A stretch of DNA of 64,000 nucleotides from JAUCQB01 sp964586235. Lineage in GTDB: Bacteria > Planctomycetota > Phycisphaerae > UBA1845 > PWPN01. Of this stretch, positions 25,681 to 34,803 are shown one piece after another. The translations under genes were made by a program, and so were the position numbers. A model generated the notes under the pieces. It saw only the letters and a program-made list of their open reading frames with translations. It was not told the DNA's origin and did no database searches. Every line of letters begins with the position of its first letter. Position 1 is the stretch's first letter. The stretch spans positions 43,157-107,156 of the forward strand of contig CAZPIO010000006.1 of NCBI GenBank assembly GCA_964586235.1, given 5' to 3'.

Positions 25681-26850
25681 ATGCAATTGATCTACCTCGA
25701 TAACAATGCGACCACCCGGGCAGACCCCAACGTGGTTGAGGCGATGCTTCCATGGCTGGGAGAGCAGTACGCCAACCCGTCCAGCGTGCACCACTTCGGC
25801 CAGCAGGCCCGGCACGCCGTCGAGAACGCCCGCGAGCAGGTTGCGGCCGCACTCGGGGCCCGCGCCTCGCAGATCATCTTCACCGGCGGCGGGACCGAGG
25901 CGAACAACCTGGCGATCCGGGGAGTGCTGGCGACCAGGCCTGAGAAACGCCACATTGTCAGCACGGCCGTTGAACATGACTCCATCCTCCGGCCGATGCA
26001 GCAGCTCGAACGCGAGGGTTATCGAGTCACGTATCTCGGCGTCGACCCGCTCGGCAACCTCGATCCGGCCGCGGTTGAGGCCGCCCTGAGCGATCAGACC
26101 GCGCTGGTCAGTATCATGCACGCCAACAACGAGACCGGCGTCATCTTCCCGATCGAGAAGGTGGCCCAAATCACCGCCGCGCGGGGCATCCCGTTGCACG
26201 TCGACGCCGTGCAGACCACCGGCAAGCTGATGCACGCGTCCGGACGATCGCCGCTGGATCTGGCCGGCACGCCCGTCGATCTCCTGACCGCCTCGGCACA
26301 CAAAATCCACGGCCCCAAAGGCGTGGGCATCCTGTACCTGCGGAGGAGCACGCGGCTGCGTTCACAGATACTCGGCGGGCACCAGGAACACGATCTGCGC
26401 GCGGGCACCGAGAACGTGGCCGGGATCGTTGGCGCCGGTGCGGCGATCGGGTTGGCGATGGAGCACTTCGCGGAACGGAGCGACCGCATCCGTCTGCTGC
26501 GAGACCGACTGGAGGAGGGCGTCTGCCAACGCATCGCCATCGCCCGGGTCAACGGCGACCGAGCGAGTCGGCTTCCCAATACGAGCAGTATTGGCTTCGA
26601 AGCACTTCAGGCCGAGGCCATCCTGATGCTGCTGAGCAATCACGGGATCTGCGCCTCCAGCGGCTCGGCCTGCAGCAGCGGCTCGCTCGAACCCTCGCAC
26701 GTCCTGACCGCCATGGGCATCGACCACCGCATCGTCCACGGCTCGATCCGCTTCAGCCTCTCCCGGTTCACAACCGAGGCGGAAATCGACCGGGTGCTGG
26801 AGATCCTGCCAGGGATCATTCAGAAGCTGCGAGCTCTCGGCCCGGGGTAG
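25681..26850 (+). CDS. Cysteine desulfurase (NifS/IscS family)
   Basis: 389 residues. The start is MQLIYLDNNATT, the hallmark of the family. The pyridoxal-phosphate Lys is Lys208 in SAHKIHGPKG, with His in VEHDSIL and Asp/Gln in HVDAVQT nearby. The active-site Cys331 is in the flexible loop SSGSACSSGS. The enzyme converts cysteine to alanine and passes persulfide to iron-sulfur cluster or tRNA thiolation pathways. No iscU or sufE is adjacent, so iscS, nifS or another role cannot be told apart. The gene lies just after xseB and may be co-transcribed. Confidence 0.9.
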   Translation: MQLIYLDNNATTRADPNVVEAMLPWLGEQYANPSSVHHFGQQARHAVENAREQVAAALGARASQIIFTGGGTEANNLAIRGVLATRPEKRHIVSTAVEHDSILRPMQQLEREGYRVTYLGVDPLGNLDPAAVEAALSDQTALVSIMHANNETGVIFPIEKVAQITAARGIPLHVDAVQTTGKLMHASGRSPLDLAGTPVDLLTASAHKIHGPKGVGILYLRRSTRLRSQILGGHQEHDLRAGTENVAGIVGAGAAIGLAMEHFAERSDRIRLLRDRLEEGVCQRIAIARVNGDRASRLPNTSSIGFEALQAEAILMLLSNHGICASSGSACSSGSLEPSHVLTAMGIDHRIVHGSIRFSLSRFTTEAEIDRVLEILPGIIQKLRALGPG

Positions 26851-27042
26851 CCGACTGGCCCTGAGTTCTCGGCCAGACGAAGCGGGGCGACGGGATTCAG
26901 TTGTCCGGCATGGTTATCGGACGCCGAGTGGATTCCGCGCAGCCGCGCGACCAGGCATGGCATCTGGGCCGAACAGACTTATCCATCTGGCCACATCTGG
27001 TCAGTCTAATTAAGTTGCGTGGTGAAAAGGGCTTATCGTGAT

Positions 27043-27115
<73 letters not shown>

Positions 27116-27218
27116 AGGATCGGATTATCAGTCTATCGGTCGGGCACCGTAATGACAATAGCGCCTCCGAAACACGGCCAAGAGCAGGGCCGCGAGATGG
27201 CTAATAAATGCCATACCG

Positions 27219-27247
27219 TTGACTGGTGTGGCCGCTGGTTCGATGAT
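27219..27247 (+). promoter_or_regulatory. Possible promoter of the HMGL-like gene
   Basis: TTGACT (27219-27224), 17 bp, then GATGAT (27242-27247), 35 bp before the GTG start of the aldolase-like gene. The -35 is good; the -10 is weak. Confidence 0.35.
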
Positions 27248-27281
27248 TGTTGGGCTGTGAGTTCTTGAAGGAGCAAGTGTT

Positions 27282-28250
27282 GTGAAAGCACCGTGGATTA
27301 CCTATCGGCCGGAGTTGAAGGTCCTCGACTGCACTATCCGCGACGGGGGCCTGATGAACGATCACCAATGGGATGAGAAGTTCGTCAAAGCGGTTTACCA
27401 GACCTGCGTGGATGCCGGGATCGATTACATGGAGATCGGCTACAAGGCATCCAAGAGGCTCTTCGCCCGTGACAGCTTCGGCGCCTGGAAGTATTGCGAC
27501 GAGGACGACATCCGGCGGATCGTGGGGGACAACGACACCGACCTCAAGCTCACCGTCATGGCGGACGCCGACAAGAGCGATTACCGCGAGGACATCGGGC
27601 CCAAGAGCCAGAGCGTCATCGACGTCATCCGCGTCGCCACCTACGTTCACCAGATCCCCACGGCGGTGGCGATGATCAACGACGCCTACGACAAGGGCTA
27701 CGAGGTGACCTGCAACCTCATGGCCGTCTCGACCGTGCAGGAGCCGGCGCTGGACCAGGCACTGGAGGTGCTGGCCACCACGCCCGCTTCCACCATCGTC
27801 GTCGTGGACAGCTTCGGCAGCCTCTACTCCGAGCAGATTGAGATCCTGGTCAAGAAGTACAAGACCTACATCAACGGAACGAGCAAGGAGGTCGGCATCC
27901 ACGCCCACAACAACCAGCAGCTCGCCTTCGCCAACACCATTGAGGCCATCATCCACGGGGCCAACCGCATCGACGCGACCATGGGCGGCCTTGGCCGCGG
28001 CGCCGGCAACTGCCCGATGGAACTGCTCATCGGCTTCCTGCGAAACCCGAAGTTCAGGCTGCGGCCCATCCTCAAGCTGCTGCAGGACTACGTCGAGCCA
28101 ATGCGCAAGACCATGGAGTGGGGGCCGCTGGTGCCCTACAACATCACCGGCCAACTCAACCAGCACCCGCGATCGGCGATGAAGATGCTCGGTGGCGACA
28201 AGCGCGAGAATTTCGTGGACTTCTACGACAGTTGTGTGACGGACGAGTGA
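27282..28250 (+). CDS. HMG-CoA lyase-like / 4-hydroxy-2-oxovalerate aldolase-like enzyme
   Basis: 322 residues with a GTG start and GAAGGAG 8 nt upstream. The metal-dependent TIM-barrel signature LDCTIRDGGLMND opens the protein. The later DSFGS and HAHNNQQLAFANTIEAIIHGANRIDATMGGLGRGAGNCPMELL stretches supply the metal-binding His pair and the lid. These are features of the DRE-TIM family (HMGL-like aldolases, homocitrate and isopropylmalate synthases). The family cleaves or makes C-C bonds next to a carbonyl. The substrate is not clear. It sits alone, divergent from tRNA-Ala. Confidence 0.8.
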   Translation: MKAPWITYRPELKVLDCTIRDGGLMNDHQWDEKFVKAVYQTCVDAGIDYMEIGYKASKRLFARDSFGAWKYCDEDDIRRIVGDNDTDLKLTVMADADKSDYREDIGPKSQSVIDVIRVATYVHQIPTAVAMINDAYDKGYEVTCNLMAVSTVQEPALDQALEVLATTPASTIVVVDSFGSLYSEQIEILVKKYKTYINGTSKEVGIHAHNNQQLAFANTIEAIIHGANRIDATMGGLGRGAGNCPMELLIGFLRNPKFRLRPILKLLQDYVEPMRKTMEWGPLVPYNITGQLNQHPRSAMKMLGGDKRENFVDFYDSCVTDE

Positions 28251-28335
28251 GAAGCTGAAGCACACATGGCGGCGCCGCGGCAAGCCGGGGCCCGGCCATG
28301 CCACCCCGGGTACCGGCAATTCCCCGTGTGCCTCC

Positions 28336-28764
28336 TCAGTCTTCGCCGACGGCGATCCTGGCCGCGCGGGAGCGCTTGAGTTCACCCCGGCGGACTTTGC
28401 CGTTCAGGCGCTGTCTTTGGGACGAAGCGGGAACCGACGTCTTGCGCCGGGGCTTGGGGGTATCGAGGGCACCGCTGAGCAGTTCAACCAGACGATTGAT
28501 GGCTGCCCGCCGGTTGCTGAGTTGCGTGCGCTCCTTGCAGGAGATGACGCGCAGTATCCCGTCCTGTCCGATGCGGCTGGCGAGGGCACGGCGAACCAGG
28601 GTCCGCTGCGAGGCGGTCAGCGACATGCTGCGATCCACGTCGAAATGCAGCGTCACGCGAGTATTGAGCTTGTTGACGTTCTGCCCGCCCGGACCCGGGC
28701 TGCGGTCGAAGGAGAATTTCAACTCGCATTCGCTGATACCTACACCGCTGGTGATCTGAATCAC
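28336..28764 (-). CDS. arfB: Ribosome rescue hydrolase ArfB (YaeJ)
   Basis: 142 residues from the GTG at 28764, which has a purine-rich AAAGGGCGG upstream. The GGQ motif, residues 26-28 in SPGPGGQNVNK, is the peptidyl-tRNA hydrolysis site shared with release factors. The C-terminus is a basic, flexible tail (RRKTSVPASSQRQR...GELKRSRAAR) that in ArfB enters the empty mRNA channel. It frees ribosomes stalled on mRNAs without stop codons. The length matches ArfB rather than full RF1/RF2. Confidence 0.88.
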   Translation of the reverse strand: MIQITSGVGISECELKFSFDRSPGPGGQNVNKLNTRVTLHFDVDRSMSLTASQRTLVRRALASRIGQDGILRVISCKERTQLSNRRAAINRLVELLSGALDTPKPRRKTSVPASSQRQRLNGKVRRGELKRSRAARIAVGED

Positions 28765-28876
28765 AACCGCCGCCCTTTCTGCCGCCACGGAGTTGTTACA
28801 CAATCGCTTAACTTCGCCGGCAAAACACATTCTAGCAGAAAACAGCCACAGACGCCAGTGCGCAGGGCACCCGGCC

Positions 28877-29977
28877 TCATGTCAGCCACGTGTGTCGATG
28901 AGCAGCCACGAAAGCGTCGTCGTTGAGATGCGGGTAGGCCCGGCAGACGCGATCGATCTCGTCGGACTGTCCCGGCGAGAGATCTTCGGCGGGGTCGACA
29001 CACCAGCGCCCCTCGAAAAGGCCCTGTCGACGGAGGATTTCGTGCAAACCAGCGATGCATCCGGCAAAACCGTTGGCCGCGTCGAAGAAGGCGGCATTGG
29101 TGTCGGTGATCTCAACGCCCAATCGCAACCAGTCGCGGATGGTCATGCCCGCGTAAGGAGTGTCGGGTGGCTCCGGTTGGTCGTCGATCAGGCGATGGAT
29201 GGCCTCCAACTGCTCGACCGCCCGGCGGGTCCAGACCGCCCAGTGACCGAGCAGCCCGCCGACGATCCGCAGCGTCACCGTACGGCCACCGCAGTTGATC
29301 CGCCAGGGCGTCAGCAGATCGGGGATGATGTTGTCATCGTTGCCGGTATAGAGGGCAACCTGGTCGGCACGGCCGCTGTCGGCGATGGCCCGGACAACGT
29401 CGAGCGTCCAGTAGCGGTTGAACGGGGCGATTTTGATGGCCACGAGGTTCTCGATCTCGGCCAGGCGGCGCCAGAAGGCATAGGGCAGCACGCGGCCGCC
29501 GACCGCCGGCTGCAAATAGAACCCCATGACAGGTATTACCTCAGCAATGGTCCGGGCGTGCCGAACCATCTCATCCAGCGAGCACCCCTTCATGGCCGCC
29601 AGGCTCACCATCCCGATGTCGTAATCCAACTCCCGGGCAAGTTGAGCCTCGGCCACGGCCTGCTTCGTCTCTCCGCAGATCCCGGCAATCCTGATCGCGG
29701 CTGCGCCGCCTGCCCGCGCGTGACGATCGACCTCCGCCGCCGCCAGTTCGAGCACCGGCCGCAGAAGCCCCACCGACGGTTCCCGGATCACAAACTGAGT
29801 CGTGTGAACAGCGACGGCCACGCCGCCCGCACCCGCCGCCAGGTAGTAGCGGGTCAGCGCCCGCTGCCGGCGCTCATCGAGCTTTCGTTGAGCGGTCAGG
29901 GCAAGGGGGTGAGCCGGAATGACCACCCCGCGACGAAGAACGGACAAGACTTGATCCGCAGGCATCGGCAAGGACAT
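28877..29977 (-). CDS. DapA-family (dihydrodipicolinate synthase-like) aldolase/lyase
   Basis: 366 residues, longer than the 290-300 of DapA because of an extended C-terminus. The barrel has the family Tyr in GFYLQPAVGG (about 154) and the Schiff-base Lys182 in VAIKIAPFNRY. The N-terminal TRYYLAAGAGGVAVAVHTTQ corresponds to the substrate-binding TT region. Class I aldolases of this family handle pyruvate-type or sugar-acid substrates. No lysine-pathway genes are near, so a catabolic lyase is as likely as DapA. It is divergent from the membrane glycosyltransferase. Confidence 0.78.
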   Translation of the reverse strand: MSLPMPADQVLSVLRRGVVIPAHPLALTAQRKLDERRQRALTRYYLAAGAGGVAVAVHTTQFVIREPSVGLLRPVLELAAAEVDRHARAGGAAAIRIAGICGETKQAVAEAQLARELDYDIGMVSLAAMKGCSLDEMVRHARTIAEVIPVMGFYLQPAVGGRVLPYAFWRRLAEIENLVAIKIAPFNRYWTLDVVRAIADSGRADQVALYTGNDDNIIPDLLTPWRINCGGRTVTLRIVGGLLGHWAVWTRRAVEQLEAIHRLIDDQPEPPDTPYAGMTIRDWLRLGVEITDTNAAFFDAANGFAGCIAGLHEILRRQGLFEGRWCVDPAEDLSPGQSDEIDRVCRAYPHLNDDAFVAAHRHTWLT

Positions 29978-30131
29978 ATCAACCTCCTGTGAGCGGCCGG
30001 CAGACGATCAGCCGGATACGACTCGACGCGCGACCGCGGAGGTGCCATTGTTATGGGACGCGGTTGCGGGTGCAAGATTTCTCGGGCCGTGCAAGATTCG
30101 TCGCCGGCATGATCCGATGTTATGGGACGAC

Positions 30132-31997
30132 ATGATCACTGCGAACGGTGCAATCCCCGAGCAGGCTGCGGCCGCAGTGTCGGGTACGATGAGTCCCTGG
30201 CGACGGCGGTGCCTGATCGTATTCTGTTGGCTATTGGCGGCGGGTCTGGGGGCGGTTCACACGTGGGCCGCACGGCACACCATGAACGCCGACGGCATGT
30301 CCTACCTTGACCTGGCCGATGCCTGGCGCAACCTCGACCTTCTCGCGGCGATCAAGAGCGGCCAGTGGACTGCTGTCGCGAACGCTTACTGGAGCCCGCT
30401 GTATTCATGGCTGCTGGCGGTGGCTCTGTCGCTCGCCCGGCCAACGCCGTATTGGGAAGCGGCCGTCGCTCATCTCGTGAATTTCGCGGGATACCTCCTG
30501 ACACTGGGATGCTTCCACTACTTCTGGACGGGGCTGAGGCGGCACGCCGAACTGCGCCGTCAAGCAACCGGCCGAGCGGACGAATCGGTGTTCCCCGAAT
30601 GGGCGTGGATCCTGCTCGGATACGCAATATGCGTGTGGATTCTGCTGGACTGGATCACGATCGCCATCGTGACGCCGGACATGTACGTCGCAGCGTTCCT
30701 GTTCATCGATGCCGGACTGCTGGTGCGAATTCGCGGTGGTGCCGCCGGCTGGGGCACGTTCCTGCTGCTGGGTCTTTCCCTGGGGCTTGGCTATCTCACC
30801 AAGGCCATCCTGTTGCCGATGGCCGTCGTGTTCGCCGTGACGATCCTGCTGGCCTCGCCGCTGCGGCTGAGGATCATCCCGCGGCTGATGCTGACGCTGG
30901 CGGTGTTCGCAGCCCTCGCAGGCCCGTGGGCGTGGCTGCTCACAAAGGCCAAGGGACGTTTTACCATGGGTGACGCCGGGAAGATGAACTATGCCGCCCA
31001 GGTGAACGGATTCTATCCGTGGGACGTCTGGCAGGGAGATGCCCCGCCCCCGGGTTGCGGAAAGCCGATACACCCGGTCCGGCAGTTGCTCGACAAGCCG
31101 GCCGTATTCGAGTTTGCCGAACCCGTGGGGGGCACCTATCCGGTCTGGTATGACCCGTCATACTGGCACGATGGCGTTAAGCCCCATTTTGACGCGAACC
31201 AGCAGTGGCACGTTCTCTCAGAGCAGCTTGGGATCTACGTGGACCTCTTCTGCCGCGAGCAGGGTCTGATCACCTTTCCGGTGCTGTTGCTGCTGCTCGC
31301 ACGCGGCCGGCGGGCAGGGACGTTGCGGGCCCTCATGTCCATGTGGTGGTTGGCGCTGCCCGCGCTTGCGGGCCTGGGGGCCTATGCGCTCGTGCACGTC
31401 GAATCCCGCTATGTCGGCCCATTCATGCTCATGTTGTTGGGGGCGACTCTGCCGGCCGTCGGGTTGCCCCGATGCGAGACCTCCAACCGCGTCCTCGGGT
31501 GCGCCGCCGTCGCAATGCTGGCCGGCGTCCTGCTGCTGGCCGGCTACAACGCCTGGCCGGCCTGCAAGGAAGCCCTTACCGATGCCCGTAACCGCAAGGA
31601 GTCGAGGCCCAATCCCCACTGGGTCACGGCACAGGCAATGGCCAAGGCGGGTCTTCAGCGGGGCGATCAGATCGGGCACATCGGCCAGGCCGTCAGAAGC
31701 TGGTCCTACTGGGCCAGGCTGGCGGGCATCCGGATCACCGCCGAGTTGCGGCCGTGGGAGAGCTTTTGGCTGGGCGACGACTCTGCCAGGACGCAGGTGC
31801 TCGATGTCTTCACCGAACAAGCGCGTGTGAAGGCAGTCGTGACCCGCAGACAGGAACCCAACGAACGCCCCTTCGGCCTGACGAGCGGCTTCGCGCCCGG
31901 TTGGCAGCAGGTGGGCAACACGAAGTTCTACATCCGTTTTCTGGACAGGCCTGCCTCGCTCTCCGCTTCCGGGCCAGCGACCAGACCCGCACGTTGA
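30132..31997 (+). CDS. Polytopic glycosyltransferase-like membrane protein (ArnT/PMT type)
   Basis: About 621 residues from the ATG at 30132 (GGGACGAC upstream); starts at 30042 and 30117 are possible. About ten hydrophobic helices are visible. The first loop after helix 1 carries an acidic site (TMNADGMSYLDLADAW), as in ArnT/PMT-type enzymes, where such Asp residues bind metal and polyprenyl-linked sugar. A soluble periplasmic C-terminal portion follows. Family members transfer sugars from a lipid carrier to proteins or lipids. It comes before the sugar-modifying genes on the same strand, suggesting a role in attaching the final glycan. Confidence 0.6.
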   Translation: MITANGAIPEQAAAAVSGTMSPWRRRCLIVFCWLLAAGLGAVHTWAARHTMNADGMSYLDLADAWRNLDLLAAIKSGQWTAVANAYWSPLYSWLLAVALSLARPTPYWEAAVAHLVNFAGYLLTLGCFHYFWTGLRRHAELRRQATGRADESVFPEWAWILLGYAICVWILLDWITIAIVTPDMYVAAFLFIDAGLLVRIRGGAAGWGTFLLLGLSLGLGYLTKAILLPMAVVFAVTILLASPLRLRIIPRLMLTLAVFAALAGPWAWLLTKAKGRFTMGDAGKMNYAAQVNGFYPWDVWQGDAPPPGCGKPIHPVRQLLDKPAVFEFAEPVGGTYPVWYDPSYWHDGVKPHFDANQQWHVLSEQLGIYVDLFCREQGLITFPVLLLLLARGRRAGTLRALMSMWWLALPALAGLGAYALVHVESRYVGPFMLMLLGATLPAVGLPRCETSNRVLGCAAVAMLAGVLLLAGYNAWPACKEALTDARNRKESRPNPHWVTAQAMAKAGLQRGDQIGHIGQAVRSWSYWARLAGIRITAELRPWESFWLGDDSARTQVLDVFTEQARVKAVVTRRQEPNERPFGLTSGFAPGWQQVGNTKFYIRFLDRPASLSASGPATRPAR

Positions 31998-32195
31998 CTC
32001 CATGAGCCGCCGAAGAGCAGGTCCAGGCTCGCGAAGCGCCGTCATCGCGATATCCATCAGGCTTGCGGTGCGGATTCTTATCGGACGCCATGCAACCAGC
32101 GCAATTACGCGGACTTGCGACCTTGATCGGACCTTCTGAGCATCCGATATCCAGGATCGTGTCTGTGCAATCCCGTCCGTTCAAGGAGCGCGAGG

Positions 32196-33254
32196 ATGAT
32201 GACCAGAGAAGGCGAGCAACTGAGGTTGGCGGTGATCGGCTGCGGCCGTTGGGGGCCGAACCACATCCGGGTGTTCTCCGAGTGCAGCCGGTCGAAGGTG
32301 GTCGCCTGTGCCGACACCAGCAAGGCCAAGCTCAAGCATGTCGCTTCTCGATTCAACCTTCGCACGACGACCGACTATCGCGAACTGCTGGACGACCCTC
32401 AGATCGGGGCGGTGGTGGTCGCCACGCCGACCGCCTCGCACTTCGAGATCACGCGGCATGCCCTCGAAGCCGGCAAGCACGTCCTGGTCGAGAAACCCCT
32501 GTGCTCGAGCATTGAAGAGGGGCGCGACCTGGTCCGGCTGGCCCGCGAGACAGGCCTGGTATTGATGGTCGGACACGTCTTCCTGTTCAACAACGGGATC
32601 AACAAGCTCAAGGAGTTGATCGCCTCGGGCGAACTGGGGCGGATTCACTATCTGGATGCGACCCGGACCAACCTGGGTCCGATCCGAGGGGACGTCAACG
32701 CGCTGTATGACCTGGCCACGCACGATATCAGCATTTTCAACTATCTGGTCGGAGGGATGCCCACGGAGGTCTCGGCGATCGGGCGGTGCATCTCGCAGAA
32801 GACCATCGAAGACGTATGCTTTACCACGCTCAAGTATCCCGACGGCACGCTCGGGCATGTCCACGTGAGCTGGATGAATCCGCGCAAGGTCCGGACGCTG
32901 ACCATCGTGGGCGAGAAGAAGATGGCCCACTGGGACGACATCAACCCGACCGACCCGGTCTGCATTTTCGACAAAGGGGTGGATGAAGAGCCGTATTACG
33001 ATTCCTTCGGCGAATTTCACTACCTGCTCCGCAGCGGCGAAATGCGTGCGCCGGCCCTGCGGCAGACGGAGCCTCTGGCCAACCAGGCGCAGGCATTCCT
33101 CGACTGGGTGCTGGCGGGCAAGGCCCACGAATCCGACGCCGGGTACGGGCTCAACGTCGTGCGGGTACTCAAAGCGGCGATGCGTTCGATGCGAAACGGC
33201 GGGGCCATGTGCCCGGTCGATGTTGAGGTCCCGGACCTGTTCCAGGTGGCGTGA
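32196..33254 (+). CDS. Gfo/Idh/MocA oxidoreductase, WbpB/WlbA-like
   Basis: 352 residues. Rossmann motif VIGCGRWGPNH, catalytic EKP in HVLVEKPLCSS, and the C-terminal domain with H-D-I pattern LATHDISIFNYL. These are typical of nucleotide-sugar dehydrogenases such as WbpB and WlbA, which oxidise the 3-hydroxyl of UDP-GlcNAc uronate for later transamination. The DegT aminotransferase at 38.1 kb would be the natural next step. It is followed one base later by the acyltransferase gene, so the two are co-translated. Confidence 0.8.
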   Translation: MMTREGEQLRLAVIGCGRWGPNHIRVFSECSRSKVVACADTSKAKLKHVASRFNLRTTTDYRELLDDPQIGAVVVATPTASHFEITRHALEAGKHVLVEKPLCSSIEEGRDLVRLARETGLVLMVGHVFLFNNGINKLKELIASGELGRIHYLDATRTNLGPIRGDVNALYDLATHDISIFNYLVGGMPTEVSAIGRCISQKTIEDVCFTTLKYPDGTLGHVHVSWMNPRKVRTLTIVGEKKMAHWDDINPTDPVCIFDKGVDEEPYYDSFGEFHYLLRSGEMRAPALRQTEPLANQAQAFLDWVLAGKAHESDAGYGLNVVRVLKAAMRSMRNGGAMCPVDVEVPDLFQVA

Positions 33255-33255
33255 C

Positions 33256-34404
33256 ATGACAGCAGTAGTGTGCGAGCCGCTCCAGCGACCAAACGACATC
33301 GGCATTCCTGCCGACCAGCCGGCCACCAGGGGCCTTCCCGGCGCTATCGAATCTCTCGAACGCCTGGGGTACCGGGTCCTGGGATACCAGAGGCATCCGC
33401 TTGAGGTTGTCCGCTACGACGCCGCCCGGCACGCAGCCATGTGGGACACGTTCATCCCGCGGACGGTCAACGGCAATCTGTTCCATACGCGGCGATTTCT
33501 GAGCTACCATCCGCCGGGGCGGTTCGAGGACCACTCGCTGCTGTTCTTCGATCAGGGCAAGCTCATCTGCGTGGCCCCCGGCGAAGCGCGAGACGGCAAG
33601 TGGTCGGCTCATCGGTACTCGTCTCACGGCGGGCTGGCGGTGCTGCCGGACATGCGCGCCGACCGCTGCCTGGACATCGTCCACGGCCTGCTGGCTTACG
33701 CCGTCGAGCAAGGCTGGCACCAGCTCGGCATGCGATTTGCCCCCGCGTGCCTGCACCGTGGGAGCATCGAGCCGCTGCTTTGGGCCCTGGAGATCTTCGG
33801 CTTCCAGGAGAAGGGCAAGGAGCTGGCCTGGTGCTTCATGCCGCCGGCCGCTGAGAGTGAAGAGGAACTCCTCGGCCGCTATTCGAACGGGGCGCACTAT
33901 GCGACCACTAAGGCGATCAAGGACGGCCTGATCGTTCGCATTTCTGATGATTTCCCAGCCTACTGGGCCTTGCTCGAAGGCAATCTCCAGCGGAAGTTCG
34001 CCGTCGCCCCGACGCACAGCCTGGAAGAGATCCAGCGGATCCGCGAGCTCTGCCCCGGCGAGATCGCCCTATGGGCGGTGTTCAACCGCGAAGACCGCAT
34101 GATCGCCGGCTCGGTGATCTTTGAAGTGGCCCCCAACAGCGGGCACATGTTCTACTCGGCGCAGGATTACGCCTACCAGGAGCTTCGGCCGACGTCGCTG
34201 TTGATGCACGAGCTGCACATGGAGTACGTCGTCCGGCGCAAAGGCAGGCTCAACCTGGGGGTCATCACCGCCCACGGGGCCGAGGAGCTCAATCTCGGCC
34301 TGTCGTGGTTCAAGCAAAGCTACGCGGCACAGCCGTTCGTGAGACGGAGCTTCTCGCTTCAGATAAGCGAGCAGTTCAAGAGTATTCTCAGCTCTTGGGG
34401 GTAA
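33256..34404 (+). CDS. FemAB/GNAT-like acyltransferase
   Basis: 382 residues from the ATG at 33256; the open frame begins earlier inside the previous gene but that part is a shadow. The pattern WDTFIPRTVNGNLFHTRRFLSYHPPGRF and the later RRKGRLNLGVITAHGAEELNLGLSWFKQSYAAQP match the FemAB/BioF2-like acetyltransferase fold with two GNAT-type halves. Such enzymes transfer acyl or aminoacyl groups to sugars or peptidoglycan stems. In this cluster an N-acyl transfer to the amino sugar is the simplest reading, but it is unproven. Confidence 0.68.
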   Translation: MTAVVCEPLQRPNDIGIPADQPATRGLPGAIESLERLGYRVLGYQRHPLEVVRYDAARHAAMWDTFIPRTVNGNLFHTRRFLSYHPPGRFEDHSLLFFDQGKLICVAPGEARDGKWSAHRYSSHGGLAVLPDMRADRCLDIVHGLLAYAVEQGWHQLGMRFAPACLHRGSIEPLLWALEIFGFQEKGKELAWCFMPPAAESEEELLGRYSNGAHYATTKAIKDGLIVRISDDFPAYWALLEGNLQRKFAVAPTHSLEEIQRIRELCPGEIALWAVFNREDRMIAGSVIFEVAPNSGHMFYSAQDYAYQELRPTSLLMHELHMEYVVRRKGRLNLGVITAHGAEELNLGLSWFKQSYAAQPFVRRSFSLQISEQFKSILSSWG

Positions 34405-34484
34405 AATGAATCTCTCGCAGAGACGCAGAGACCGCAGAGGTGTTTCCCACGTCTTCTCTCAGCGTTCTGCGTCTCTGCGAGAGA
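34405..34484. repeat. Perfect 19-bp inverted repeat after the acyltransferase gene
   Basis: TCTCTCGCAGAGACGCAGA (34411-34429) is repeated in inverse as TCTGCGTCTCTGCGAGAGA (34466-34484), with pairing continuing into the flanks (AATGAA/CCATTT). It starts at the stop codon of the preceding gene and could end its transcript, although no T-run follows. The rest of the 399-bp gap up to 34803 shows no gene. Confidence 0.65.
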
Positions 34485-34803
34485 TCCATTTCTTCACTTC
34501 CGCAATCTGGATATCTTCATCGGTCAGCGTACACCGATCGCGCCTGCAGACACCACCCATCATGCTTATCGGACGTGAACAGTTTCTACCTGCAAAGTCT
34601 GGCTTGAGAACAGCACCTCCGCTCGCCTCAAGCTGCCCCAGGCAGGCCGCTGCGCCCCTGCCTCTCGGCCCACGCCCCGCTTTCCAAGGTCCGTTAACTC
34701 AAGTCGCGGCCATGAGGCTCCGACGATTCTGGAATCGAGTTGGGGAGGACTCCGCGCCTGCGTCGGGAGAAACCGGCGCGGCGAGCTTCACAGGAACCGT
34801 AGC

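Noticed and set aside
27201..28385. 394-codon ORF on the minus strand across the HMGL-like gene.
   Set aside because: It is an antisense shadow: the plus-strand frame carries clear DRE-TIM motifs and a ribosome site, whereas the antisense frame is Val/Asp/His-rich without domains.
28793..29992. 399-codon plus-strand ORF opposite the DapA-family gene.
   Set aside because: Shadow; the minus-strand frame carries the Schiff-base Lys and barrel motifs.
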